Below are positions 1-8,132 of a DNA stretch of 42,333 bases, piece by piece (position 1 is the stretch's first letter; each line of letters begins with the position of its first letter). Position numbers and translations under genes: made by a program. This DNA comes from a virus: the IMG/VR virus record IMGVR_UViG_3300022921_001161, positions 1 to 42,333 of that record; one strand, 5' to 3'. The notes under the pieces are model-generated. The model worked only from the letters and a program-made list of their open reading frames with translations, did no database searches and had not been told where the DNA came from.

Positions 1-1
1 A

Positions 2-85
2 ACAGTATTAGTAATATACGAACTAATAGAACATTTAGTTTATCCTTGGCTTGTTCCGCTTTTAGCAATTAAAGCCTTTGGATAA
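2..85 (+). CDS. C-terminal end of a membrane-protein-like gene (partial)
   Basis: An open frame enters from the left edge and stops at TAA 83-85, giving the last 27 residues of a protein. The tail is strongly hydrophobic (it includes VYPWLVPLLAIKAFG), which suggests it ends in or next to a membrane segment. The stop lies 12 nt before the next start and the ribosome site of that gene begins right after it, so the two are probably co-transcribed. The family cannot be named from this fragment, and a chance open frame is possible over so short a stretch. Confidence 0.4.
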   Translation, partial: TVLVIYELIEHLVYPWLVPLLAIKAFG

Positions 86-97
86 TAGGAGAATAAT

Positions 98-1639
98 TTG
101 AATACCGACTTAACAAAAGAACAAAAAGACTACGCAACCTTTCTTCCGGCAATTAGTGGCTTCTATGCTACGTTTATCGGTAAGCAACGTCGTGAAGAAT
201 ACGTAGACAAAAGTCGTATTCCTTTTCCAAACAACGAAATGGAAAGTCTTAATTGGTTTAACAAACAAAAAGGACTATTCAATTATCAATGGAGTCTATA
301 TTCCGCAGGACACGCAGAACTTGATATTAACAAGGACGCACCTAAAGAAGATATGATCCGTAACAGAGATCGTAACAACAGTTGGTTGTTAGGTGACTCA
401 GGTGGATTCCAGATTGGTAAGGGCGTATGGGAAGGTGATTGGAAAGATCCTAATTGTCCTAAAGCAAAAAAGAAACGTGAACAAGTTCTTGCGTGGATGG
501 ATGCTTATATGGACTATGGAATGATCCTTGATATTCCGGCTTGGGTGGCACGTTCACCTGCTGGTGCAAAAGCAACAGGTATTGACAACTATCAAGATGC
601 TGTAAATGCTACACGCATTAATAACGATTACTTTATGAAGAATCGTACAGGTGCTTGTAAGTTCCTAAACGTACTACAAGGTGAAAATCACGCTGATGCT
701 GAAGATTGGTATCAACAGATGAAAGACTACTGCGATCCTAAGAAATATACAGATCACTTTAATGGGTGGTCAATGGGTGGTCAGAATATGTGTGATGTGC
801 ATCTAGTACTTAAACGTCTAGTAGCATTACGATTTGATGGATTACTTGAAAAAGGTTTACATGATGTAATGCACTTCTTGGGTACATCAAAACTAGAATG
901 GGCGACACTACTAACTGACATTCAAAGAGCAGTTCGAAAGTATCATAATGAAAACTTTATGATTACATTTGACTGTGCTAGTCCGTTCTTAGCAACTGCT
1001 AATGGTCAAATTTATTGTGAACTTGAAACACAGGATAGAAAAAAGTGGGTGTACAGAATGGTGCCTAGTATTGATAATAAGGCATTTGCAACTGATACAA
1101 CTCCGTTTAGTCAAGCATTTGTAAGAGAAGGTAAGCATAGTAGTTTTAAAGATTCGCCAATTACGGCAAATCTTCAAGCAAAAGATATTTGTATCTATGC
1201 ACCAGGCGACCTAAATAAAATAGGTAAAGAAGGAAAAACATCATGGGATAGTTTTTCTTATGCGATCCAAATGGGTCATAATGTATGGAGTCACATTAAT
1301 GCAGTACAAGAAGCAAACAGAGAATATGATGCGGGAAGAGTTCCTGCGATGCTTGTCGAAGAACGCTTTGACAGGTTGTTTTTTAGAGATATTGTGGAAG
1401 CAATATTTGCAACTGACAACAGAGACACAGCAAACGCGGTAGTCGAAGAGTTTTCAAGATTCTGGATGTCTATACCAGGAACTAGAGGAGCAATTGGTAA
1501 AAAGACTGTTAATGCACAAACGTATTTTGATAATCTTTTTGAAGTAGATGAATCTACAACTACAGAAGAAGTTACACATGATGATGGTGTTTTTACTGAT
1601 GCAGAAGAGGATAAACTTAAAGAACTAGAGGAGTCTTAG
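98..1639 (+). CDS. dpdA: DpdA-like tRNA-guanine transglycosylase family protein (7-deazaguanine insertion)
   Basis: This 513-residue protein has the signatures of the TGT superfamily, whose members exchange guanine for a 7-deazaguanine base. LGDSGGFQ (98-105) matches the substrate-binding SGGFQ motif. LQGE (193-196) and WSMGGQ (224-229) match the QGG and GG loops. FDCASP (291-296) aligns with the FDxxxPTR nucleophile motif, making D292 the likely nucleophile. The classical CxCxxC zinc site of tRNA enzymes is not evident, as expected for the divergent DpdA group that modifies DNA. FolE, QueE and a QueD-like protein downstream support this role. The start is TTG at 98, with AGGAG six bases upstream. 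The last 40 residues are acidic and probably flexible. A tRNA substrate cannot be excluded. Confidence 0.75.
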   Translation: MNTDLTKEQKDYATFLPAISGFYATFIGKQRREEYVDKSRIPFPNNEMESLNWFNKQKGLFNYQWSLYSAGHAELDINKDAPKEDMIRNRDRNNSWLLGDSGGFQIGKGVWEGDWKDPNCPKAKKKREQVLAWMDAYMDYGMILDIPAWVARSPAGAKATGIDNYQDAVNATRINNDYFMKNRTGACKFLNVLQGENHADAEDWYQQMKDYCDPKKYTDHFNGWSMGGQNMCDVHLVLKRLVALRFDGLLEKGLHDVMHFLGTSKLEWATLLTDIQRAVRKYHNENFMITFDCASPFLATANGQIYCELETQDRKKWVYRMVPSIDNKAFATDTTPFSQAFVREGKHSSFKDSPITANLQAKDICIYAPGDLNKIGKEGKTSWDSFSYAIQMGHNVWSHINAVQEANREYDAGRVPAMLVEERFDRLFFRDIVEAIFATDNRDTANAVVEEFSRFWMSIPGTRGAIGKKTVNAQTYFDNLFEVDESTTTEEVTHDDGVFTDAEEDKLKELEES

Positions 1640-1640
1640 A

Positions 1641-1820
1641 ATGAGTGACCAAACAAGGATTGAAAGTTTAATTAGAAAACATAAAGATCTTGACAATGAG
1701 ATTAAGTTATGTTATAGTAGATATATAGACGATCCTATGCTCAGTAAGATGAAAAAAGAAAAGTTGCACATCAAAGAACAAATCGAAAAACTCAAGAAGG
1801 ACCAAACAAATGAAACGTGA
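1641..1820 (+). CDS. Small YdcH/DUF465-like coiled-coil protein
   Basis: The product has 59 residues. It starts at an ATG one base after the upstream stop, with GGAG in the end of that gene serving as ribosome site. The sequence is a charged helical hairpin: a segment around IRKHKDLDNEI, a short turn, then a second helix around MKKEKLHIKEQIEKLKK. This resembles the small DUF465/YdcH family, which has the same length, layout and KxxKLxLKDxI-like second helix. No enzymatic residues are visible, and the family function is not established. The 3' end overlaps the next gene by 11 nt. Confidence 0.6.
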   Translation: MSDQTRIESLIRKHKDLDNEIKLCYSRYIDDPMLSKMKKEKLHIKEQIEKLKKDQTNET

Positions 1821-2337
1821 TTACTCTACAGGCACATCAGAAGACATAATTTTGTTTACAGGTGTAGAAGTTGAAAAGACTCCTGCATTCGGATTAAAAA
1901 CATTGTTTGTTACTGGTATTCAAGATGACGATGACATTTTTGATTGTTATCATAAAAACAAATGTAAGCATATCTTCTTTGGTGCTAATCATTCATATAA
2001 TCCTGTTACAGAAGAAGACTTTGATAATTGGGAAACATATATTACACAGTTTCTAAAAGAAGGGTATATGTGTTCATTAGATATTCCAAGTACTATTAAT
2101 TTAGAATGGTTCTTAGAAGGTGGATTAATTGAATATGATAATTTTATTCCACAACTACGTGTAGTAATTCCATATATTGAACAATGGAATTATAACACAA
2201 TGGTTAAGATTGACGACAAAGGTTTTGAACAATCTAATCCAGGTGTATGGTGTCATAGCCTACACGACTTAATGGATCGTTCAAAATTTACTAACTGGTC
2301 CAAATATAAAGATGATATTCCGGTTGACAATGAGTAA
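1810..2337 (+). CDS. Conserved phage hypothetical protein
   Basis: The product has 175 residues. I recognise it as a type common in T4-like cyanophages but know no function for it. The N-terminal half alternates beta strands and short loops (IILFTGVEVEKTPAFGLKTLFVTG, residues 13-36). The C-terminal half contains NYNTMVKIDDKGF and a PGVWCHSLHDLMDR stretch, which looks like the most constrained part. There is no signal peptide or membrane segment. It overlaps the small DUF465-like gene and precedes the QueD-like gene by 17 nt, so it may belong to the 7-deazaguanine unit, although that rests on position only. Confidence 0.7.
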   Translation: MKRDYSTGTSEDIILFTGVEVEKTPAFGLKTLFVTGIQDDDDIFDCYHKNKCKHIFFGANHSYNPVTEEDFDNWETYITQFLKEGYMCSLDIPSTINLEWFLEGGLIEYDNFIPQLRVVIPYIEQWNYNTMVKIDDKGFEQSNPGVWCHSLHDLMDRSKFTNWSKYKDDIPVDNE

Positions 2338-2354
2338 GAAAGGTTGTATTATTA

Positions 2355-2810
2355 ATGAACAATACAAGAGAATCTTATCACAATTATATATTAAGAATGA
2401 TGAAACAAGATAACGAAAAGGCAATTATGAAAAATGCAAAGCGTATGATTTGGGTAACTTTCAAGAAAGAAGGTATCCATAAGTATCCTGCGGCACTAGA
2501 TGATCCTAGTCTTGCAACAGGTGACGAATATGATGTTTCGTTTTTGGGATATCCCCACAGACACATATTCCATTTTAAGGTCGGTATTACAGTGACACAC
2601 AACGATCGTGATATCGAATTTATTCAATTCAAACGATGGCTAGAGAGGTTATACCAAGATGGTACAGTAGAACTAGATTATAAAAGTTGTGAAATGATGG
2701 CAGATGATTTGTACGAGCAAATTATTGCTAAACACCCTGGACGAGAAGTCCACATCGATGTCTCCGAAGATGGAGAGAACGGTGCCCATATTGAGTATGC
2801 AAAACTTTAA
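2355..2810 (+). CDS. queD: QueD-like 6-carboxytetrahydropterin synthase / T-fold protein
   Basis: The product has 151 residues and follows the 6-pyruvoyl/6-carboxy-tetrahydropterin synthase pattern. GIHKYP (H42) and PHRH (H68, H70) are spaced like the three zinc-binding histidines. IEFIQFKRWL (88-96) matches the conserved DFxxLK strand and helix. SCEMMADDLYEQI matches the TxENLAxxI helix, and VHIDVSED...IEY (E137) matches the final strand with its glutamate. QueD makes the intermediate between the products of FolE and QueE, both encoded downstream, so the context agrees. The usual catalytic cysteine before the HxH pair is not obvious, so a divergent or altered activity is possible. Confidence 0.6.
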   Translation: MNNTRESYHNYILRMMKQDNEKAIMKNAKRMIWVTFKKEGIHKYPAALDDPSLATGDEYDVSFLGYPHRHIFHFKVGITVTHNDRDIEFIQFKRWLERLYQDGTVELDYKSCEMMADDLYEQIIAKHPGREVHIDVSEDGENGAHIEYAKL

Positions 2811-2822
2811 GGTAAAAGTAAA

Positions 2823-3086
2823 ATGTCAATTAAGTTTAATAAAGAGGCCTATGACAAGGTCCATGCAGATCTTGAGAAGTTTAAAGAGTTCTGCGCTCGT
2901 GCTTGGACAATTGGTTACAAGCGGTCTTTCATGTTTGACGAACGTGATTTGTACAACAACAAAAGCGAAGCATGGCGTATGTACGTCGGCTTTACTAAAG
3001 GCAAACGCCCACGTTGGGTTGCTAATGGTGAACGTAAGCCATTTAATGGCGAACGTAGAAAAACTAATTTTCAAAGGAGAAAATAA
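2823..3086 (+). CDS. Small basic hypothetical protein
   Basis: The product has 87 residues, with AAGG ahead of the ATG. The C-terminal third is very rich in Arg and Lys (GERKPFNGERRKTNFQRRK), which suggests nucleic-acid binding or an unstructured tail. The N-terminal part is amphipathic helix with several aromatic residues. No family is recognised. It lies 12 nt after the QueD-like gene and 2 nt before the glycosyltransferase, consistent with a single transcript. A longer open frame (2704-3108) in another frame overlaps it but has no good ribosome site and looks like a shadow. Confidence 0.6.
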   Translation: MSIKFNKEAYDKVHADLEKFKEFCARAWTIGYKRSFMFDERDLYNNKSEAWRMYVGFTKGKRPRWVANGERKPFNGERRKTNFQRRK

Positions 3087-3088
3087 CT

Positions 3089-4141
3089 ATGACAGTCTAT
3101 ATTGTTGATATTGAAGCAGTAGATACACGCTATACTAAGCAATGGAAAGAACACCTTCCTAATCAACTGAAGAAATATATCAATATAGATGTTGAAGTTA
3201 TTAGTGGAGGAGAGACGCCTCAGGCAACAACACCTGGGGCGTTTCTTAACTTTGGAGGCACTAATGTATATAAAAGTAAACAACTTGAAACTATTGGAGA
3301 AATGTTCTGTAATGGCGAAATCAAAAATGGCGATTATTTTTTATATACTGATGCCTGGAATCCTACAGTTATACAACTACGCTACATGGCAGAGTTACTG
3401 GGTGTTAACATTCGCATTGGTGGTCTCTGGCACGCTGGTAGTTATGATCCACACGACTTCTTGGGCAGACTTATAGGTGACAAGCCTTGGGTACGTAACG
3501 CAGAGCGTTCGATGTATGAATGCTATGACGACAACTTTTTTGCTACAGACTTTCATATAAATTTGTTTGAGGAATCTTTTAGAGAGATTACAGTAGAACA
3601 TGAACCAGTACGTGTAGGTTGGCCTATGGAGTATTTAGATAGCAATTTATTTCCATATAAAAATATGGTGAAGAAGAATAAGATTTTATTTCCGCACAGA
3701 ATTGCTCCAGAAAAACAAATAGAAATTTTCAGAGACTTAGCAGATTCTATGCCGCAATATGAGTTTATTGTTTGTCAAGAACGTGAACTATCAAAGAACG
3801 AATATCATAATTTACTTGGAGAGGCTAAACTTGTGTTTAGTGCTAACCTACAAGAAACACTTGGTATTAGTTGGTATGAAGGAGCACTTGTAGATGCTAT
3901 TCCGATGGTTCCAGATCGTTTAAGTTATTCTGAAATGGCTCTAGATGAATTTAAGTACCCTAGTGTTTGGACTCAGGATTATGAAACTTATCAATTAAAC
4001 AAAAAACAAATTATGGATAAAATTGTTGACTATATGGAAAACTATAAAAACTATATAATTCCCTTGCAACAACAAGTACATAAGTTACAAAAAGACTTCT
4101 TTTCAGGAAAAGCATTATACGAGTCAATTAAAAATGGATGA
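3089..4141 (+). CDS. GT-B type glycosyltransferase
   Basis: The product has 350 residues and the two-domain layout of GT-B glycosyltransferases. The N-terminal Rossmann half runs to about residue 195 (VRVGWPMEYL closes it). The C-terminal half has NKILFPHRIAPEKQIEIF, VFSANLQETLGISWYEGA and a late helix. The NLQETLGISWYEGAL stretch corresponds to the nucleotide-sugar binding E-x7-E-like region of GT4/GT1-type enzymes. Such genes in marine T4-like phages are thought to glycosylate phage DNA or to alter host surface glycans. The ATG at 3089 follows AAAGGAGAAAATAACT, a strong ribosome site. Substrate and acceptor cannot be read from the sequence. Confidence 0.72.
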   Translation: MTVYIVDIEAVDTRYTKQWKEHLPNQLKKYINIDVEVISGGETPQATTPGAFLNFGGTNVYKSKQLETIGEMFCNGEIKNGDYFLYTDAWNPTVIQLRYMAELLGVNIRIGGLWHAGSYDPHDFLGRLIGDKPWVRNAERSMYECYDDNFFATDFHINLFEESFREITVEHEPVRVGWPMEYLDSNLFPYKNMVKKNKILFPHRIAPEKQIEIFRDLADSMPQYEFIVCQERELSKNEYHNLLGEAKLVFSANLQETLGISWYEGALVDAIPMVPDRLSYSEMALDEFKYPSVWTQDYETYQLNKKQIMDKIVDYMENYKNYIIPLQQQVHKLQKDFFSGKALYESIKNG

Positions 4142-4442
4142 TACTAAAGATTATACTATTACACTTAGTTCAGAGACAGGCGAAGTAGACGGTGCGAAAC
4201 CTTCTTACAGTATAGACATTGGTACTGCATCTTATTCTGGAGATTATGTTATTGATGGCAGTTTTTCAGTAACAAGTGATTTTAATACACATAGCGATCT
4301 TTGGCCAAGTGAATACAAAATTGAAAAAATGATTGAAGAGTATCCTGCATTAAAATTGCAGTACTTAAAATTTTTAGAAATTTATAATTTATGTAAAGAC
4401 GACTATAACAGTAGGACAACTGATGATGACATTCCTTTCTAA
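4134..4442 (+). CDS. Small acidic hypothetical protein
   Basis: The product has 102 residues, starting inside the last codons of the glycosyltransferase (8 nt overlap). The N-terminal 45 residues are Ser/Thr/Asp-rich and beta-like (SYSIDIGTASYSGDYVIDGSF). The C-terminal half is helical, with YPALKLQYLKFLEIYNLCKDDY resembling the helical segment of small phage proteins with unknown roles. The tail is acidic and ends DDDIPF. No motif allows a function to be assigned. Its 3' end overlaps the cupin gene by 20 nt. Confidence 0.6.
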   Translation: MDDTKDYTITLSSETGEVDGAKPSYSIDIGTASYSGDYVIDGSFSVTSDFNTHSDLWPSEYKIEKMIEEYPALKLQYLKFLEIYNLCKDDYNSRTTDDDIPF

Positions 4443-4935
4443 AATAATGGACAAACTCGGAAGACGTCGAGTAATTACAGATAGAGACGGGAAGGTTCCA
4501 TACCTTATCCGTTATTATCTATTTTTAAAAGAACGTAAGAACTTTCCTTTTAATATTACATTACATAAGATTCTTGTAAGCGATGAACCTACATTGCATG
4601 ATCATCCTTGGGGATATGCTACATTTATTCTAAAAGGCGGCTATTGGGAACATATTCCACTTCGTTCGCAGGAAGGAAATGTATGTGGTTCTACAAGAGT
4701 ATGGCGTGGTCCTGGTCATTTCCGTATGCGTACTGCTGATGATCTACATTGGCTAGAACTTGCTAAAGATGCAGACGGTAATGAAATTCCATGCTGGAGT
4801 TTGTTTTACATGGGACGTAAACAAAAGGAATGGGGATTTTTACCTTTTATAAAAGAAGGTAATGATATTACACAACGTGGATATAAATGGATTCACAATG
4901 AAAAATACTTAGGTATTGGAGCAAAAAATGATTAA
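4423..4935 (+). CDS. Cupin-fold protein
   Basis: The product has 170 residues with a clear double-stranded beta-helix signature. LHDHPWGYATFILKGGYWE (residues 58-76) is cupin motif 1, with a histidine pair for metal binding and a GGYWE turn. RVWRGPGHFRMR and ADDLHWLEL provide motif 2, with another His. Cupins of this type in phages have no agreed role; they may be isomerases, dioxygenases or carbohydrate binders. TAGGA six bases before ATG 4423 supports this start, and an internal ATG at 4447 lacks one. The 3' end overlaps the next gene by 8 nt. Confidence 0.75.
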   Translation: MMTFLSKIMDKLGRRRVITDRDGKVPYLIRYYLFLKERKNFPFNITLHKILVSDEPTLHDHPWGYATFILKGGYWEHIPLRSQEGNVCGSTRVWRGPGHFRMRTADDLHWLELAKDADGNEIPCWSLFYMGRKQKEWGFLPFIKEGNDITQRGYKWIHNEKYLGIGAKND

Positions 4936-5473
4936 GAAACATTATTATACTTGGCACGATGTAGAAGTAATGTGTACAAATATAGTTACACAAATGTATA
5001 AGGATAACTGGAAGCCAGACTATATTGTTGGCATTACACGTGGTGGTAATGTTCCTGCTACTATTATTTCAAACATGACTGGCATTCGTTGCGAAGCAAT
5101 CAAAGTAGCATTGCGTGATGGTGAAAGTCATCAAGAAAGTAACTTATGGATGGCAGAAGATGCATATGGTTATGTAAGTGATGACGCCGACAAAGTAACA
5201 GGTGGTCCACTAGAAAAGAAAATTCTTATTGTAGATGATATCAACGATACTGGTTCTACATTTAATTGGATTAAACAAGACTGGCAAAGTGGGTGCTTAC
5301 CTAACTCGCCTAAATGGGATAAAGTATGGGGTAATAATGTTCGGTTCGCAGTACTAACGGAAAACCTAAGCAGTAATTTTGACGGCGTGTCATACTCTTG
5401 TGATGAAGTAAACAAAGCAGAAGAGGATGTATGGTTAGTATATCCTTGGGAAAATGTAGGAGTATACCAATAA
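4928..5473 (+). CDS. Phosphoribosyltransferase
   Basis: From ATG 4928 the product has 181 residues and a type I PRTase fold. DYIVGITRGG (31-40) is the PPi loop. ILIVDDINDTGST (99-111) is the 13-residue PRPP-binding motif with its two acidic residues. These enzymes transfer phosphoribose to or from purine-like bases; xanthine/guanine/hypoxanthine types are closest by motif. The context of base-modification genes makes a role in salvage or in 7-deazaguanine nucleotide handling plausible, but this is inference. GGAG at 4918-4921 favours ATG 4928 over an in-frame TTG at 4916. The stop shares an A with the next ATG (TAATG). Confidence 0.8.
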   Translation: MIKKHYYTWHDVEVMCTNIVTQMYKDNWKPDYIVGITRGGNVPATIISNMTGIRCEAIKVALRDGESHQESNLWMAEDAYGYVSDDADKVTGGPLEKKILIVDDINDTGSTFNWIKQDWQSGCLPNSPKWDKVWGNNVRFAVLTENLSSNFDGVSYSCDEVNKAEEDVWLVYPWENVGVYQ

Positions 5474-5676
5474 TGTGGACCTTAGTTTTTATCAATTTAA
5501 TGTTTAACCCAGTTCAAGATACTAAAGAACCTGTAATTGAAGCATGGTATGAGTTTGACACTATGGAACAATGCTTTGTAGGTAGAGAAATTTTACTAGA
5601 TGAATTAGGTGTTAATACAGGGTATTTTCCTAAAGGTACACAAGCAGTTTGTATTAATAGTGAAGGTAAAGCATAA
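5473..5676 (+). CDS. Small hypothetical protein
   Basis: The product has 67 residues, starting at the ATG of a TAATG junction, so it is probably translated by re-initiation. The first 12 residues (MWTLVFINLMFN) are hydrophobic and could be a short membrane anchor or signal. The remainder has a conserved-looking pattern (FDTMEQCFVGREILLDELG) ending near a cysteine-containing strand. This arrangement is common among small phage proteins of unknown role. A longer frame starting at 5431 inside the PRTase gene is less likely. Confidence 0.6.
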   Translation: MWTLVFINLMFNPVQDTKEPVIEAWYEFDTMEQCFVGREILLDELGVNTGYFPKGTQAVCINSEGKA

Positions 5677-6449
5677 TGGCAACTTCAGAAGAAAAACAAG
5701 ATTTAGTAGAGCAAATTAAAGGCCCAAACCATTATAGACTTTCTTTAAGTGGATATGGTTCTGAATGTTCTTATATGCATATTTCAAAAGAAGCATTTGA
5801 TTATTGGTATCCAATTACAAAGGAACACGGTGATAGTAATGCGATTCATTACATTACAAGTGCTGAAGATAAATCAATTATTGAAGTAAACGAAGATAAC
5901 GAGTACGAAGATATTAACGCAAAAGACATTCCTAAAGAAGCAATGTTCATGCACGACGATACTGGCGAAATAGGTGCTACTTGGTATGAACCAATTGACC
6001 TATTTGATCATACTTGGGGTCTAAGTCTTGACAGTGCTTATCTTACTATTGAAAAAGTAGATAGTGACGAATATAACGCAAAACATATTAAAGATGTTGT
6101 TGAAGGACAAGAACTAAGTGAGTGGATGAACGAAACTTCAGAAACACATTCCACCGATGACGAGTATGTAGAATGTTATGATGAAAATCACGAATACGGT
6201 GATAGGTATCCTGAAAAAGGAAAGTATATTTGTCAATTTTATAGTGCAGAAAAAGGCACATTCTTTAATGCAGGGTTTACTACACCTGGATTGTTTGATC
6301 CAAAAAAATTAAAGTTCTGTATTGGCGAAGCACCTAATGGTGAAGATCTTGTATATGCTATAAAGTATGATGGTGAAGAATTAAACAACGACGGTGGCGA
6401 TACTAATGGTAAGGGTTACTATTGCTATTTTTATAAGCAGGAGTTTTAA
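5676..6449 (+). CDS. Acidic hypothetical protein
   Basis: The product has 257 residues and is strongly acidic (many Asp and Glu, especially residues 75-200), with scattered aromatic residues and no signal peptide or membrane segment. The N-terminal part (HYRLSLSGYGSECSYMHISKEAFDYW) looks like a small alpha/beta module. The C-terminal part (GKYICQFYSAEKGTFFNAGF through GYYCYFYKQEF) is beta-rich. I do not recognise a family. A large acidic phage protein could be a DNA mimic, but the charge pattern alone does not show that. The gene begins at a TAATG junction. Confidence 0.65.
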   Translation: MATSEEKQDLVEQIKGPNHYRLSLSGYGSECSYMHISKEAFDYWYPITKEHGDSNAIHYITSAEDKSIIEVNEDNEYEDINAKDIPKEAMFMHDDTGEIGATWYEPIDLFDHTWGLSLDSAYLTIEKVDSDEYNAKHIKDVVEGQELSEWMNETSETHSTDDEYVECYDENHEYGDRYPEKGKYICQFYSAEKGTFFNAGFTTPGLFDPKKLKFCIGEAPNGEDLVYAIKYDGEELNNDGGDTNGKGYYCYFYKQEF

Positions 6450-6455
6450 TATTTA

Positions 6456-6680
6456 ATGACTGATTATAATTTAGACAATCCTATACAAGTTAAGATAAAA
6501 GAACGTATGGATGTTCTACAACATTGGATGGAAACTAACTACCATTTAACAAATTCGGAAGAAGTTGAAGAACATATTAGAACTATTACTAAATTTTGGT
6601 CAGTAATGGTTGATGAGGACAAAGATTATATTCATGGTGCTCGTCATGCTATAGAAGAAAAAATGGAGTGGAAAGTATAA
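6456..6680 (+). CDS. Small helical hypothetical protein
   Basis: The product has 74 residues, almost entirely predicted helical, with a mixed charge pattern (KIKERMDVLQHWMETNYHL, then EEVEEHIRTITKFWSVM). AGGAG lies about 12 bases upstream. Small proteins of this kind sit between larger genes in many T4-like marine phages, without known function. Its stop shares an A with the HIT gene start (TAATG), which suggests coupled translation. Confidence 0.6.
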   Translation: MTDYNLDNPIQVKIKERMDVLQHWMETNYHLTNSEEVEEHIRTITKFWSVMVDEDKDYIHGARHAIEEKMEWKV

Positions 6681-7078
6681 TGGAGTTTAAAGACATACCT
6701 TGGAAAGATGTATTAATTGACACTAGAGATTTTGTTGTGTTCAAAGATGGATTTCCAGTAACGGAAGGCCATGTTCTTTTTGTTCCTAAAGTAGAAGACT
6801 GGGATCATTTAGCAAAATGTTATAAAGCCGCTTATTCTTGGGGGTATGATTGGGTACAAAAGGGTTATTGCGATTCATATAACATTGGACAAAACGTAGG
6901 TGTAGAAGCAGGTCAAACTGTTATGTGGCCTCACGTACATTTAATTCCAAGACGCAAAGGTGATATAGAAGATCCACGTGGTGGAGTTAGAGGTGTTATT
7001 CCACATATGCAAAAATATAAAGTTCCTGATCCTAATCAAATAGATATCGACGATATTATTGACGGAGTTGGATGTTGA
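6680..7078 (+). CDS. HIT-family protein (nucleotide hydrolase/transferase fold)
   Basis: The product has 132 residues from the ATG of the TAATG junction. VVFKDGFPVTEGHVLFVPKVE (19-39) is the typical HIT beta strand and turn with the TxGHxLxxPK pattern. NIGQNVGVEAGQTVMWPHVHLIPRR (68-92) is the HIT loop. H85 and H87 match the last two histidines of HxHxHxx, while the first position is a Trp or Met. HIT enzymes cleave or transfer nucleoside phosphates through a covalent nucleotidyl-His. The two remaining histidines should keep catalysis possible, and the substrate is unknown. An upstream in-frame GTG at 6668 is less likely as the start. Confidence 0.8.
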   Translation: MEFKDIPWKDVLIDTRDFVVFKDGFPVTEGHVLFVPKVEDWDHLAKCYKAAYSWGYDWVQKGYCDSYNIGQNVGVEAGQTVMWPHVHLIPRRKGDIEDPRGGVRGVIPHMQKYKVPDPNQIDIDDIIDGVGC

Positions 7079-7887
7079 GAACAGCAGTAATAGGTTGTAG
7101 TCATAGTGCAGGGTATAGTTACCTCCAACATAAAGGTACACGTGACCGTTGGAATGATAACAACTGGGCGGAAATTTATATTAACAATCAAAACAAAGAC
7201 GGAGTGATTTTTGCTTGTCCTGGTAGAGGTTGGTATGATTACAGTGAACGTCTTGCTTTTCTGTTTAAAAAATACAATGATATAGACGAAGTTGTAATAC
7301 AGCAAACATATTGGAATAGATTTAGATTTGGATTTCAAAATCCTTGTCATTATGAAAACATAGTTCCACTTGAACGTCATATGAAGTTAGAAGAAACAAA
7401 AGGACGCATCGATTGTTACAATATTAATATGTGGGACGATGAAAATAAAAGTTTTGACGGAAGCAGAATAACGGTCCCAGGTGATTATGCTATAGATCCG
7501 ACAATTAGTTTTACTTTTGAACCTTTTGATTTACAACAACCAAATATACAAACAGAAGGATATCAAAGAATTAAAGCATGGTATGACTTAATGTCTGTCA
7601 CTGCACAAAGAGAATTTTTCAAAGAAATATATCTTTGGAATATACTTTGCAAAGAAAACAACGCAAAGTTAAAAATCTTTACCATAAACGAGGACACTTG
7701 GCTCCCGAAAGATCTAAATATGCTTGGAGACTGTTCTTACGGTAAAGTTGCTAACCAAAACGTATTACAGTTTTTGGAAAGTAAAAACTCTATAGATTCT
7801 TTTACAATAGATGACGAACACTTCAATAAAGAAGCACACACTCTTATTGCAAAGGAATTTATAACACAAATTGGAAAGGTAAACTAA
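7072..7887 (+). CDS. SGNH-hydrolase-like protein
   Basis: The product has 271 residues. GCSHS (8-12) near the N-terminus is the place and form of the GDS/GxSHS nucleophile block of SGNH hydrolases (S10). DDEHFNKEAH near residues 247-256 matches the C-terminal DxxH block with the catalytic His. The middle is rich in aromatic residues. Members act on esters such as acyl or acetyl groups of glycans. The region around the oxyanion Gly and Asn blocks is not obvious, so activity is inferred from two blocks only. It overlaps the HIT gene by 7 nt. Confidence 0.6.
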   Translation: MLRTAVIGCSHSAGYSYLQHKGTRDRWNDNNWAEIYINNQNKDGVIFACPGRGWYDYSERLAFLFKKYNDIDEVVIQQTYWNRFRFGFQNPCHYENIVPLERHMKLEETKGRIDCYNINMWDDENKSFDGSRITVPGDYAIDPTISFTFEPFDLQQPNIQTEGYQRIKAWYDLMSVTAQREFFKEIYLWNILCKENNAKLKIFTINEDTWLPKDLNMLGDCSYGKVANQNVLQFLESKNSIDSFTIDDEHFNKEAHTLIAKEFITQIGKVN

Positions 7888-8090
7888 TGTATAATAGAGA
7901 AAACATGATTGCGGCTATGATTAAACACGCAGAAGGTCATATTGCAAAACACAAAATGAATGTCGAAGTATATTTGGAAAGAGCCGCAGGAGTTGGCGAA
8001 CATCCAGACATTTTGGAAGCAATTGAAAAAGAATTGAACATTGTAGCAGAATACGATGATCAAATTGAAATGCTCAAAAAGTATTTTTAA
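7887..8090 (+). CDS. Small helical hypothetical protein
   Basis: The product has 67 residues, a two-helix type with His and Lys in the first helix (IKHAEGHIAKHKMNVEVYLERA), a VGEHPDILEAI turn and a C-terminal helix ending KKYF. I recognise similar small proteins in T4-like cyanophages but know no function. It begins at a TAATG junction with the SGNH gene and is the last gene before the folE promoter, so it closes the first long transcription unit. Confidence 0.65.
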   Translation: MYNRENMIAAMIKHAEGHIAKHKMNVEVYLERAAGVGEHPDILEAIEKELNIVAEYDDQIEMLKKYF

Positions 8091-8103
8091 GTGCATAATA
8101 TAC

Positions 8104-8132
8104 TTGACAAAAACCTAAATAAAGTATATAAT
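8104..8132 (+). promoter_or_regulatory. sigma70-type promoter upstream of folE
   Basis: TTGACA at 8104-8109 and TATAAT at 8127-8132 are both perfect consensus hexamers with a 17-bp spacer. They sit in the 85-bp gap before folE. The start point would be near 8139, leaving a leader of about 37 nt that contains CGGAG just before the ATG. This is an early or middle promoter read by the host RNA polymerase. The leader contains ACATCCTCGTC, which I could not extend into a convincing riboswitch. Confidence 0.85.

Noticed and set aside
2704-3108. Open frame of 134 codons overlapping two genes
   Set aside because: It is in another frame than the QueD-like protein and the small basic gene, has no ribosome site and an unlikely composition.
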